Assembly: GCA_032358165.1 (NCBI GenBank)
Contig: JAALGY010000012.1
Span: 3,038,001 to 3,102,000, forward strand
Source: Diplosphaera chodatii
Taxonomy: Eukaryota > Chlorophyta > Trebouxiophyceae > Prasiolales > Stichococcaceae
Length of the DNA stretch: 64,000 nt
Direction: 5' to 3'
Each line of letters starts with the position of its first letter. Positions within the stretch are counted from its first letter, which is position 1. Both the position numbers and the translations under genes were made by a program. This document shows, one piece after another, positions 10,624-22,565 of the stretch. The notes beneath the pieces are model-generated. The model searched no databases and had not been told where the DNA came from. It saw nothing but the letters and a program-made list of their open reading frames with translations.

Positions 10624-13453
10624 TCAGGCCCCAACACGACGCTGCTGCACCTGCATAGCCTGCTGCAGGTGCAGGGCTACTGCAGGCTCCCCGAACATGT
10701 ACAGCGTGCCCACAAGGGTGTTCAGGCTGTTGAGGGTGTCCTGCTCGATAGCCGATGCGCAAAGCGGCAGTTGACCCAGCTGCGCCGCCAGAGCCCTGAT
10801 GTTGGGCAGCTCCCCCGTCAGCAAATGCGTCGCTTGCTCGACCTCGGCTGAGCTGCCAACGCCAGGTCGCAATGGAGCCAGACGGTCGCCGGATGCCAGT
10901 ACACACCGCACAAATGCTTTGAGCGCGGGCAACTGCTCTGACGCCGGCTGCGCATGCCGTGCATGCTCTGCAATGTCCCACACCAGCGGGTGCAGGGTAC
11001 AGCGGGCGTCCGCTGGCATTGTGGCAGATGTGTCCGTCAGCAAACATGCATCTGCCAGATCCTGCAGCACTGTCGCTGCCGCTGCAGCGTCCAACTGCAG
11101 CACTGTCCTGGCTGCCTCCCGGCTGAAACTGCCCCTGTAGGCGGCGTGCAATGAATGCTCAGTGCGTGATAATCAACGTGGCGGCAGTGTCATGACGGCA
11201 GAGGCATGATGAACTGTGTCAGGCATGGGGACAAGCCCTTGAGTGCTGCGTAATCTAAATGTATGCAGATTGTTCCGGCCCACCTGAACAATGCAAGTGA
11301 GGACAGCGCCTGCAACTCCTCCGGCAGCAGGTATCCGTGAATCCAGGCCTGTGCGCTTGCGATTTGTAGCTCCTCCCGTGGCCCCCCTCGCCGGGTGTCC
11401 TGCAGCACGCTTAATGGGCTGCTTGCCCGAGCCGCCTGTAGCACAGCCTATGGCAATGGCCACGATGGATGTCAGGTAGTTGCTTCCCTTTCAGCTTATC
11501 ATTCCTACCGAAGGCAACCGCGTGCAGGGAATTCAGCAGCTGCCACCTCACTGCCGTCCCTTCCAGCCCCACCTTGAGGTTGCAGCGACCGGATCCGATC
11601 ATTGCGCCCAGCACCCTCAGCAGCAGCGCATTACAGCCGCACAGCCGCACGACTTCGTCTGCAACCTCCGGCTGCAGCACGCCTGGCTGAGTGGCATCGT
11701 GCCGCCGCAGCAGACTGACAGCACTGTCTGTATCAAGGGGCGGTAGCCGAAGCACATGCACCGGTGGTACCGTTGGCAGATGTCTACGTGATATGATGAC
11801 CAGGCTGACCATGGCGCAGGTGTGCAGCTCCCCCACCAGCTGCAGCAGCGCCTGCACACATGTTGAAAGGTAGTCTCAGTGCTGCAGCGGCGGGTCTATC
11901 TTGTGCACAGCTTCAGTGTGAAATCAGACATACCAGCAACGAGAGCAAATCGTGTGTTCCGCACGTGCGCGCAGAATGCCACAAAATGCACCAGACTAGC
12001 ACGTTGGTCGTGACGATCAGCATCACAAACAGGTGAGTTACCCACCGTAGCACTTCCTCTCCGAGCTGCATATTCGGCATGCTCTAGCACGATCAGCAAT
12101 GGTCGAGACCTCTGGAGCCACGCCAGCAGCTGCTCCCAGCTCCCATCAGTGGCAAGCCGCCAAGCTCCCTAGCAACGAAGGGGTTTGTGAGATCGTTTGA
12201 CGGCGAGGTTTTCAGCCCATGACGGATGTGGAACCCCACTTGCAGCTGGATTCAGCCGTCAATCACCTTCATGGTGCTGCATGTGGCTGACAGCTCGGTC
12301 GCAATGTGCTTAGACAGAGCTGTTTTATCGCCTGCAGTTGGATGTGACATGCCAGGTGCTCATCAGGTATGTACCGTTAGGCATCAATGGCTCTTATGTG
12401 CTGCAAATGCATGGCTCAATGGATGCGCAGCACTCTACCTGAAGATGTGACAGCAGACAGGTCCACCACAAAGACACCGCCAGGCAGTGCTTGGTCATCT
12501 GTCATACTATGCGCCGCCTCCGCAACCAGAGCGCTCTTGCCCTCGCCAGGCCCACCCACGACGACTAGCAGCCGCTCACGCTGCAGTGTGTCCCTGACAT
12601 CCGCCAGCATTGCAGCCCGGCCCAGCAGTGGCGGGGGTCGCGGCAGCTGGTTGCGTGCAAACTCGCCGTAGCCTGGCGGGAGCTGTCCGGCCGCAATGCG
12701 CATCTCCAGTATACATTCCACAGTGCGACGTACGCTCTCACCACCGTAGTCGAAACCCTGGCAGGCAAAGCAATAGCCAACATCAGCAAGCTCATGACAT
12801 GTCTCCGCAATAAGAGTTTGCATGGTATTGCAGGTGATACACATGCACAACCAAGTGCGTGCCTGCTCTGCCCGCAGTGCTGTGACGCAGAGCAGCTTCT
12901 CCATGTCAGCAGCGTACTCCGGCAGCACGTGCTGGCTGCACTCCTCGTAGGCAACGCCGTGCAGCACGATGCACAGCTGCTGGCTGCTGCCGGCCTGCCG
13001 CTGCTGCAGGATCTGACGCACTTGCTCCATGGAATACTTGTTGCGCATGAACTCCCTTGACATCACCACCACCACTGTGAAGAGGTATCATGGACAAGAA
13101 AACCGTCAATGTTTGCCTCGCTGTAGCACAACCAGTGCACATCTCTGCACCACAATACACACAAGCCAGGGTTGCATCACATGCACAGCCTGGTGTCAGA
13201 TGCACCCTATATGTAAATTGTGTTTGCCAACAAGCGCAGGCTACAGAGCTGAGAGTCTGACGCTCTCACCCACTGCAGCAGTGCTGAGCTCCTGTTGGAT
13301 GACGGGCAACGCATCGACATCGGGCCGCAGGCTCCATTCGGCCACAAACACGTGGAGAGCATGCACATCGCACAGCAGCATACGGAGCAAGTCCACAAAA
13401 CCCCGCTTCTGCTCGCCAGCGTGCGCTATGAAAACCTGCAGAACTTCTGCCAT
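10624..13453 (-). CDS. Module B: TIR-NB-ARC protein lacking TPRs
   Basis: Eight exons: TIR-a 13453-13270, TIR-b 13074-12863 (GC donor CAG|GCACGC), P-loop 12757-12439, mini-exon 12331-12267, kinase-2 12168-12046, RNBS-B/GLPL 11851-11573, winged-helix-a 11435-11284, winged-helix-b 11134-10624. Lengths sum to 615 codons. Start: ATG at 13453 directly before EVLQVFIAHAG; a TGA lies two codons upstream in frame. Motifs: GGPGEGKSA (Walker A), LLIVLEHAEY, IISRR, CNALLLRVLG, LHPLVWDIAE. The helical segment after the MHD-like motif stops at TGA 10626-10624, exactly where paralogues begin their TPRs and beside a CTTTCA microsatellite, so the TPR array was lost. In the TIR catalytic position B reads YSMEQV where paralogues have M-x-E-V, so it may be enzymatically weak or inactive. 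The preceding C exon ends in a donor, but its phase does not match this TIR exon, so B is modelled as separate. Confidence 0.75.
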
Positions 13454-13534
13454 CGATCAGTGGCCGCTATCTCAACGAGGAGATGGCAACGGTGTTCACC
13501 AGGGACTCTTTTGGCAAGGTTGCATATACCAATT

Positions 13535-16500
13535 TCATGCACCTGCCATTCCGGCCAGATTGTACAGCACCTGATTGTTGTTGTCCTGGGCATGTGCCTG
13601 AGCGTCACGTCCATCATCAGCGTCTTTCGTACTCGCTCTCAGCGCTTCTTCGTACTGCTGCGCTGCCTGCGGCCGCTGCGCGAGCGCGGTAAACTGTTGC
13701 CTCCCTTGCAGGGCCTGCTGGTGCAGCGTCGCCGCCTCAGCGTGCCGCCCCAGCTGCCCCAGCTCGACCGCCGCCTGCTGCATGCTGCATAGCGTTGCCG
13801 AGTGCTGTGGTCCCAGCACGCGCCGCCTGGCCTCCAGCACATCCCGGTGCTGCTGCAGCGCCTCAGCGTGCCGCCCCAGCTGCCCCAGCTGCATCGCCGC
13901 CTGCTGCATGCTGCACAGCGTTGCTGGGTGCTGTGGTCCGAGCACGCGCCGCCTGGCCTCCAGCACATCCCGGTGCTGCTGCAGCGCCGCATCATGCTGG
14001 CCCAGCTTCCCCGTTTGCACAGCCAGCTGGTGCATGGCTGACAGGGTGGCCGGGTGCTCTGGGCCCAGCATACTGCACAGGGGGTCTTGCATTGTCTGCA
14101 GCTGCTCCGCAGCCGCTGCATGCTGGCCCAGCTCGCCCAATGCGCAAGCAATGTCAAGCATGAGCTCCAGCACGCCTTGATGCAGAGGTGCTGAATCCTG
14201 CTGCAACGCATCTTGCACCTGCCGCAGCATTGTCTCCGCGCTTGTGCGGTCACCCAGCTGCAGCACCGCCAGTGCCAGCCGGATGGCTTGACGCAGCACT
14301 GTGTGGTGCGCCCGCCCCTTGTTACGCTCCATGCTCTGCAAAGCGCGGCGGTGGAAGACGACCGCCTCGCTGTGGCGCCCCAGCTGCCCTAGGTCCCTTG
14401 CCACCATGCTGAGGGTGGCCACTGTGTCAGGGTGGTCTGGGCCCAGCACTGCCTGCCGCGCTGCCAGCACACGGCGATGGATGTCCAGCACATCTGCGCT
14501 GCGGTCCAGCTCGCCGTAGCATGCGGCCAGGCTGTCCAAGCTCGTCAGGGTGTCACGGTGCAGTGAGCTCAGCACACGCTCACGCAAGCCCAACGTCAGC
14601 TGGTGCTGCTCTACTGCTTCTGCAAAGCACCCTTCCCGAGCCAGCTGATCTGCAATGGCGTGCCTGACACTCAGCGTGGCAGCGTGCTCGCGCCCATGGT
14701 CTGCCTCGGCAAGGTCCAACAGGCGGCGGAGCACCTGCCTGGCCTCAGTGACCCTGCCTAGGTTGCCCAGCTGGCTTGCGAGCAGGTCGGCAGTGACCAG
14801 CGTGTCGGGATGCGCTGCTCCCTGTGTCCGCAGAAGCGCTGCCATCACTGGCTGCAACAGTTCTACACTGGTTGTGAGCTGCCCAACTCCCCACAATGTG
14901 GCTGCCAAGCTGTCGAGCCTGCTGAGAGTGTCCTCTGCCTCCAGTGCCGCGCTCTTGGATAGCGGTGGCTGACCAAGCTGTGCTGCCAGAGCTCTGATGC
15001 TGAGGGACTCGTCTGCCAGCAGCTGCGCCGCTTCCACAACCTCTGCTGGGCTTCCAATGCCAGCCCGCATGCCGATGACACGATCGCCGCAGCCCAGCAT
15101 CCAGTGCAGAAACACCTCCAGTGCAGCCAGCTGCTGCAGCTGAGGCTGCATCTGCCGCTGCTGCTCCGCAACTTCCCACACCAAAGGGTGCATGGTGAAG
15201 CGCGATCCTTGCAAGCTGGTAGTGGGCGCGGATGCAAGCAGGCATACATCTGCCAGATCTTGCAGCAATGTTGCTGGCGCTGTGGTAGCTTGCTGCAACA
15301 TTGTCAAGGCTGCCTCCTTGCTGAAGGCGCCCCTGTTGGCACATCAGTCGACCAGGGTCACGCCCGCATGGCTTCTGCAACTGCATAGATTGGGGTATCT
15401 TGATCATCAACAGAGATCCAAAAGGCACCCATCAAAAGGTGTGGTGGGCAGCATGATCATGGTGCACCTTGTGTTTGCATGTCTGGATGAACTGCTCACC
15501 TGAACAATGCAAGCGAGGACAGTGCCTGCATTTGATCTGGCCGTAATTTGTCACCAATCCAGGTCAGCACCATGTGGATGTGCAGGCTGCTGTGTGAGTC
15601 GCCCTGATGGCTATCCTGCAGCATGCCAAGTGGGCCGCCAGCCTGGGCTGCCTCCACTACAGCCTGTAACGATGGATGAGACGAATGGCAAATAGCAACA
15701 AGAAATGTATATGGAAATGGCACTGGCATCAGAATATAATAGCCGGTGCCACTGACAGTTCGTCAACTCAGAGCTCACCTCTAGATCGCAGCAACCAGAC
15801 CCGACCATTCCGCCCAGCACTTTGAGTAGCAGCGCATTGCAGCTGCACAGCCGCACAACTTCCTCTGCGCCCTCTGGATGCGGAGCATCCATCGCTGTGC
15901 CACATTGCCACCGCAGCAAGCTGACAGCGCTGTCTGCACTGAGCCGTGGCAGATGCAGACATGGCCATTCAGATCTCAGATGAATCCTTGACGTGATGAT
16001 TATGCTGACCATGGGACAGGTGTGCAGCTCGTCCACTGATCGCAGCAGCTCCTGCGTGCAATAGTCAGAAGCTGAGCTCCATGCTACTGGTTGCAGAGGC
16101 ATGCAGAACATGGCACAGTTTTCTGGCGCGCGGCAAAAACAACACAGCGGGTTGATGAGGCAAGTACTGTACCATTTCGCATGTTCGATGTGCAACACGA
16201 TAACGGCACCGTCTCTACCAAGCTTCAGCTACATATGCTCACCGTGGCACGAGGCTGATCGCTCATTGCGTGCTCAGCGCTTTCCAACACAATCAGTAAT
16301 GGGGTTGTGGTGTTGCGCAGCCGTAGCAGCAAGCGGCCCCAGTCTCCTTGAGTGGCAAGCCGCCAAGCTCCCTGACATGGGTGATTTGTCGCATGAAGCT
16401 TTCGTGATGCCATATCCCGAAACACATGCGTACAGTGAAGAGTTCACTGCGATTGCACTGTTGGCTGTCCCAGGAGCTCACTTACCTTCATCGTGCTGCA

Positions 16501-17726
16501 GGCAGCTGATAGCTGATCTGCAATATGCAGAGTCAGAGCCGCCTTGCCACCTGCGTTCAGTGTCATTGAGTGTCAAGCACCAATGGGCAGGCTCTGCTAG
16601 GCGTGACCGCATGTGTATCGTACATATGCATGCCCCCTCGTATGGAATGCAGCTGCCGCACACCTGGAATGGTAGCAAGATTAACAGCATAAGCGCCCCC
16701 GGGCAACAGGCCGGCACTGCTCAGGTGGTGCGCTGCCTCCGCCGCCAGTGCGCTCTTACCCTCGCCAGGGCCGCTCACAATGATCAGCCTCCGCTCACGC
16801 CGCAGGGCGTCCAATGCATCTGTCAACGCCATGTCCCGGCCCAGCAGCACTGGCGGCCGCAGCAGCTGCACAGCCTCGCCGTAACCAGCTGGCAGCTTCC
16901 TGGCCTTCATCAGCAGCTTGATGACAGCCTCAGCAGCGGGTAGCGCTTCCCCAAAGGCCTGTCGATTGTACGAGACGCAACCGTTGGCTGTCTAGAAGTA
17001 TGCAAAGCATGAAAGACATTGCTTCCCAGGAACGGGCCCTTCGGCGCAATATACCTTGCAATCAATTGTGATGCAAACGGCAGATGGGACTGGTTCATAA
17101 GTTGAAGAGTGTGCACCTGATTCCCCGGTAGTAGGGTGATGCCCAGCAGCTCCTCCATGTCAGCGGCATACGCTGGCAGCACGTGCTGGCTGCTCTCCTC
17201 ATAGGTAACGCCGTGCAGCAGGATGCACAGCTGCTGGCTGCTGCCGGCCTGCTGCTGCTGCAAGATCTGGCGCACCTCCTCCATGGAATGCGTCCTGCTG
17301 ACAAACGTGCGCGAGAGCACCACGACCACTGCAGTGCACAAGCAAAGCAGACTGACGCATATTGAACTCTGGTGTGTTGCAAGCCTCGAGCTGAAAACGC
17401 AGGCGTATTCGTTGTGCAACAACCATCCAGATGTGGAGCAGCCTGCAGCAGGCACACCACCTGCATACAATGTGCCCCATGCTACAGCTCATGCAACAAC
17501 ACAGATGAGCAATGCTGCGCTTACCGACCGCCGCTGTGCGCAGTTCCTGGTAGGTGACATGCAGCGCATGATCATCGAGCTGCAGGCCCCACTCGCCCAC
17601 AAACACATCCAGCTTGTGAAGGTCTCGCAGCAGGTATTGCAGCGAGTCTACAATGCCAGGCTTCTCCTCGCCAGCATGCGAAATAAAGACGTGCGGACCT
17701 TCGACATCCACTCCAGGCATTTCTGC
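13535..17726 (-). CDS. Module C: TIR-NB-ARC-TPR, likely second half of a D-C fusion
   Basis: Exons: TIR-a 17726-17525, TIR-b 17328-17117, P-loop 16991-16664, mini-exon 16550-16486, kinase-2 16371-16243, RNBS-B/GLPL 16051-15779, winged-helix-a 15663-15500, winged-helix-b plus TPR 15332 to the stop at 13535. Up to the donor-like CAG|GTGCTG at 13571 they sum to 1,045 codons. Motifs: VFISHAGEEK, HSMEEV (catalytic Glu present), SGPGEGKSA (Walker A), LLIVLESAEH (kinase-2 position without Asp), IITSR, CNALLLKVLG, FTMHPLVWEVAE (MHD-like), then kinesin-light-chain-type 42-residue TPRs (RRVLGPQHPATL). TIR-a has no Met start; its acceptor at 17727 is in phase 0 with the donor ending the module D TPR exon 107 nt upstream, so C is most simply the C-terminal half of one protein. 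If the last intron is not spliced the protein ends VLYNLAGMAGA. Predicted NAD-cleaving, NTP-switched receptor; ligand unknown. Confidence 0.8.
13870..14060 (-). repeat. Near-identical TPR block shared with module D
   Basis: This about 190-nt stretch of the module C TPR exon (encoding HRDVLEARRRVLGPQHPATL and flanks) matches 18530-18721 in module D with a single difference seen by eye, while flanking parts of the two exons are much more diverged. This suggests recent gene conversion or unequal exchange. Confidence 0.75.
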
Positions 17727-17833
17727 CTGCCAACACCGCAATTTCTGAGTCGTGGTACGATGGCCAGACGGCACGACTGGCAGTGGTGCATGCACGTCGT
17801 GCACTGGCCACTGCTATAGCATGCAGGTAGCAC
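17727..17833 (-). other. 107-nt intron joining module D TPRs to module C TIR
   Basis: The donor after EDTSQ (CAG|GTGCTA, exon end 17834) and the acceptor GGCAG before AEMPG (exon start 17726) are both phase 0. Introns of 107-119 nt occupy the same position before the TIR-a exons of A (3625-3741), C, D (22402-22520) and E (33272-33390). Confidence 0.6.
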
Positions 17834-20800
17834 CTGGCTGGTGTCCTCGGGAACATGTGGTGAGATGGACGCTGGTATTGGTACCGCATCTGGCAGCTGG
17901 CTGCTGATGTGTTCCTCTGCTGTACCTGTGCTGGTCGGTGCCGTATGCTGTGCTCCAGCCGCTAGCGTGTCCACTGAATGCTGGCCAGCCGCTGGGAGCC
18001 CTCCTGCAACGTCAGTGTCCGTTCTGTCGCTGCTGTGCTGTTGCTGCTCTGCGCTGCTGACGCCCTTAGATGCCGTCTGACCACCTTGCAAACACGTTAT
18101 CATGGCCTGCAGCAGCTGTGCCGCCTCTGTGTGCCTCCCCCGCTTTGTATATTGGCCTGCCAAAACGGCCATGCTGCTCAACACATTCAGGTGCTCCAGC
18201 TCCGGCTGTGACTGCACGAGGTGCTGCAACTGCTGCTGCAGCTGCTCTGCATCCTCCATCTGCTGTGCCGCGAGGGCCACCTGAGTTGTTAGACCATGGA
18301 CCCCACTGAGGCTTGCATGCGGCTGGCTGGCAGATCCTTGAAACCGCTGCGAACAGGCCCGCAGAGCGGCTTGGTACTGCTGCCCTGCCCTGGGCTGCTG
18401 CACAAGCAGCATAAGCTGCGCCGCCAAACCGTTCATGCTGATGAGTATGCAAGGGTGCTGTGGTCCCAGCACGCCCTGCTGCAGATCGTCCGGCTGCAGG
18501 ATCTGCTGGTGCAGCGCCGCCGCCTCAGCATGCCGCCCCAGCTGCCCCAGCTGCATCGCCGCCTGCTGCATGCTGCACAGCGTTGCTGGGTGCTGTGGTC
18601 CGAGCACGCGCCGCCTGGCCTCCAGCACATCCCGGTGCTGCTGCAGCGCCGCATCATGCTGGCCCAGCTTCCCCGTTTGCACAGCCAGGTGGTGCATGGC
18701 TGACAGGGTGGCCGGGTGCTCTGAGCCCAGCACATTGTGCAAGCTAAGGTGAAGCTGGTGCAGCTGCGCTGCCGCCTCTTCATGCTGGCCCAGCTCGCCC
18801 AGTGCGCAGGCCAAACTGTGCATTGAAAAGAGCGTCACCAGGTCCTTTGAGCCCGTGAACAGCTTCTGGACACGCTTCAGCACTGTCTGCGCCTCTGTTT
18901 CGCTGCCTTGCTGCAGCAGCGCCAGCGCGAGCCTGGTGGTGGCTCTCAGCGTCATGTGGTGCGCCCCTCCCCTTGCAAGCTGCATGCCCTGCAGTACGCT
19001 GCGGTGGTGCGCAACCGCTTCGCCATGCTGGCCCAGCTGGCTCAGCTCCTCTGCCACCATGCTGAGGCTGTCCAGTGTGATGGGATGGTCAGCTCCCAGC
19101 ACAGCCCGCCGCGCCTCCAGCGCGCGGCGGTGAACACTTGGGACTTCAGCGCTGCGGCGCAGCTCGCCATAGTAAAAGGCTGTGCTGTGCAACCCAGGGT
19201 GCTCCTGAAGCTGAAGCTGACCGACTTGCAGGCAGAAATTTGCTGCAGTCCTTGGCGGATCTGACAGCAGCTGCAGCGGCTCGGACTGCTGCACCTCTGA
19301 CGTGAGCCAATGCTGCTCTGCAGCCTCAAAGAAGCAGCTTTGCTGGCCCAGCTGTGGCTGCACTGCAAAGTCCTTCATAGTGATGAGCGTGACTGGATGC
19401 TCACACCCGAGTGCAGCCTCTGCCAGGCTCAGCATGCGCCAGGTCCACTGCCCAGATACGGCATACTGATTGAGCATGCACAGCTGCTTCGCCAGGAGGT
19501 TGGCACTGAACAATGTGTCAGCATGTGCTGACCCCTGCTTCCGCTGCCGTGCTGCAACCACGGGCTGCAGCAGCTCTGCCGCGGCCGCTGGCTGCCCAAG
19601 TGTCCAGAGGGTGATGGCAAAATCGTCGAGTCGGCTAAGGGTGTCCTCTGCAGTGAGCGCTGCACTGTCAGAAAGCGGCGGCTGACGTAGCTGTGCCGCC
19701 AAAGCACCAATGTTTGGCAGCTCATCTGCCAGCAGCTGCGCTGCTTTCAAAGCATCTGGGCTTCCAAAACTGGGCCGCATACCAGCCAGACTGTTGCCGC
19801 AGGCCAGCATCAGGGGAAGGAACGCCTCCAGCGCAGCCAGCTGCTGCTGCTCCGGCTGTTCTTGCCGCTTGCAGTTGGCAAAGTCCCGCACCAGTGGGTG
19901 CAGGGAGTAGCGAGGCGCATGGCTGCTGACAGCGGGGGCACGCGCCAGCATGCAAGCATCTTCCAGGTTCTTCAGCATTGACGCCTTTGTAGCGCCTGGC
20001 GGCAGCAACGCCATAGCTGCCGGCTTGTTGAAGCTGCCCCTGCAGTCAAGACGGTTGTGCTGGATGTGGGCTGTTGTGTCAGCTGGCGCTGTGAATAATT
20101 AGTGTGTCACACTGGAGGGCTATGGCTGGGTTTGCCACCCTCTGCGTGCCAAAGAACCTGCTCTACGTGCCAAAGAACCTGCAGGTGCGCCATGCGCCAT
20201 CCTCAATGCCACCTGCCCACCTGAACAACGCCAGCGCAGACAGCGCCTGCAGCTGATCCGCCCGCAGCTGTTTCCCAAACCAGGCCAGCACGCGGCTGAT
20301 GTGCTCATTGTCGCGCGGACCGCCCACATCGGTATCCTGCAGCACGCTGAGCGGGCCGCCAGCTTGGCACTCCTCCAGCACATCCTATTGGCAGCAAAGG
20401 CAGAGGAGGTTAGTGACGTCTGGTGCACTGGCAGGTCACTACCAGTGCACTGCACGTGAGCAGAACACAGCCTTTTGTAGCTTCATACATCTCACCTCCA
20501 GCTCGCAGCGTTCGTTAGCCAGCATTGCGCCCAACACCTTGAGCAGCAGCGCGTTGCATGCGCACATCTGCACGAGCCTGTCAGCACCCTCTGGTTCCAG
20601 ATTGCCTGACTGTGTGCCGCAGTAGAGCCGCAACAAATCGACAGCGCTGTCCGCCTCGAGGGCCCGTAGACGGATGCTGGGCCGCTCCGAGTTAGGCTTG
20701 GTGCGCGAGGTGACGATCAAGCTGACCCTGGGGCAGGCATGCAGCTGGCCTACCAGCTGAAGCAGAGCCTGCAGGCATGTTCGAGAGGATAGACACTGCG

Positions 20801-22565
20801 CTGATGGGAGGACAGCACTACATGCTGGCTTCATGTGACTCTGCAATGTCGGTCTCGAATTGCTCAGAAGCGGGCTCACATACTTGCGTCAAGCATCTGG
20901 ATATGACAGGCATGCGTCATGCACAACGTGTAGTGCAAACTGGGGTTGGAAGTGCCCACCTTGTGGCTGTCTTTGTTGTGCAGCAGCATGTGTTCCGCAT
21001 TTTCCAGCACGATCAGCAGCGGTTTTGCTGACCGCTGAAGCCAATGTAGCAGTTGCTCCCAGTTGTCGTTGCTCTTTAACCCCCAAGCTCCCTGCAGAAG
21101 CAGACATGCTGTGTGCTTTCCGCAACCCACTTGAATGGTGTGAAGAACTCTGACCTGGCATTGACAGAAGCGGCTACCCCTGTTTATGGCTCACCTTCAT
21201 CGTGCGGCAAGCGGCCGCCAACTGTACAGCAATATGCTTGGCGAGTGCCGCCTGACCGCCTGCAGTCCGACACCGGTGCATGTCTGGGAACAGGCACAAC
21301 TGCAGGATGTATGGATATTATGTGCGCAGTCTTAGGCATGGTCCACGGCAGGTGCCAAAGCTCACCCTCGCATGCAGCAGCAGTCAGATCCACTGCAAAG
21401 GCTCCCCCGGGCAGCTGCTTAGTGCTCAAATGATACGCTGCCTCCGCCGCCAGTGCACTTTTGCCCTCGCCAGGCCCGCCCACAATGAACAGCTGCCGCT
21501 CACGCCGCAACGTTGTGAGCGCCTCCGACAGCACTGTATCCCGGCCCAGCATCGAAGCAGGCCGTGGCAGCTGATTGCAAGTGCCGTCGCCATAGCCAGC
21601 CGGGAGCTGTCCTGCCTTGATCAGCATCTTGACCACGGCCTCCACGGCACGCCGCAGCTCTTCGCCATGGTAGTCACGGGCCTGGCGAGTGCAGCAAGAT
21701 GGTATGACCAATGGACTGTCAGATGCAGGACTGATTCCATGCAGCACCTGCACACATGCAGCATTTGCTGGCGGTAGGTGTGCTCTGCAGCGCAGAGTGT
21801 TGGCGGCTGCCTAAGTCGAGTATCCAGAGTACGCGCCTGGTCAGGGCGCAGCAGGGCAATGCCCAGCAGCTCGTCCATGTCGGCAGCGTAGCCATGCCGC
21901 ACGCCTTCGCTGCACTGCTCGTAGGTGATGCCATGCAGCACGATGCACACCTGCTGGTCGCTGTTGGCCCTGCGCTGCGCCAGGATCTGGCGTACCTCAT
22001 TCATGGTGTGCTTCTTGGCCTTGAACTCGGGCGACAGCACCACCACCACTGCGGAGGTCACAGGAGTGTGACACAGCTCAGCATTGACTATCAAGGAATC
22101 TGTTGGGCGCTGTTCGGTGCATTGTTAACAGGGAAAGCACCTGCCCAGTGTATCAAGCAAGGTATATTGCAAAAGTGTGGGAGCTGCTACGACCCTCACC
22201 AACGGCAGCAGTGCGCAGGGCCTGCTCGATTTCACGCAGCGAGTCAGTGCCAGGCTTCGAGCTCCACTCGTCAACGTACACGTCCAGCGCGTGCACATCT
22301 TTCAGCAGCACACGCAGCACATCCACAAACCCCTTCTTCTGCTCGCCGGCATGCGCAATGAACACCTGGGGACCTGTAATGTCCCCTGCAGGCTCCGCTG
22401 CCTGCTGTGGCAGCACAGGCTGCAAGTTAACACACATTGACCGCACTTCTGCCTGATTGGCACGCAATTGAAAGCACTCGAACGCTCACAGCAAGGGATA
22501 TTGTTCCACTGTAGTAGCACCTGGCTCGTGCATGGTGCTGCAGCTGCTGAAGCTGATGCTGACAT
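17834..22565 (-). CDS. Module D: TIR-NB-ARC-TPR, first half of a D-C fusion
   Basis: Exons: linker 22565-22521, TIR-a 22401-22200, TIR-b 22048-21837 (GC donor CAG|GCGCGT), P-loop 21681-21366, mini-exon 21259-21195, kinase-2 21091-20960, RNBS-B/GLPL 20768-20496, winged-helix-a 20384-20221, winged-helix-b plus TPR 20039-17834. The sum is exactly 1,205 codons. Residues 16-153 are TIR (VFIAHAGEQKKGF; HTMNEV with catalytic Glu). Walker A is GGPGEGKSA, the kinase-2 position LLIVLENAEH, RNBS-B IVTSR, the GLPL-like motif CNALLLKVLG, and YSLHPLVRDFA is MHD-like. About 700 residues of kinesin-light-chain-type TPRs follow. Start: Met of MSASASAAAAPCTSQ is the nearest ATG, but this exon resembles the tails of other TPR exons, so it may be a relic of a lost upstream module. 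If the TPR exon is not spliced it runs on to a stop at 17648. With the phase-0 intron into module C the product is 2,250 codons. Confidence 0.8.
18530..18721 (-). repeat. Near-identical TPR block shared with module C
   Basis: Partner of the block at 13870-14060; one mismatch noticed over about 190 nt. Confidence 0.75.

Noticed and set aside
13270..13571. Fusion of module C to module B, giving a triple receptor
   Set aside because: The intron size (117 nt) fits, but the acceptor phase does not: splicing the C donor to the B TIR exon gives a stop within a few codons, and B has its own ATG.
13782..14180. Long plus-strand frames rich in Cys, Ser, Pro and Arg over the TPR exons (also near 18.1-18.8, 33.4-34.9 and 45.4-46.4 kb)
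   Set aside because: They mirror the repeated TPR codons on the true strand and contain no independent family signal.
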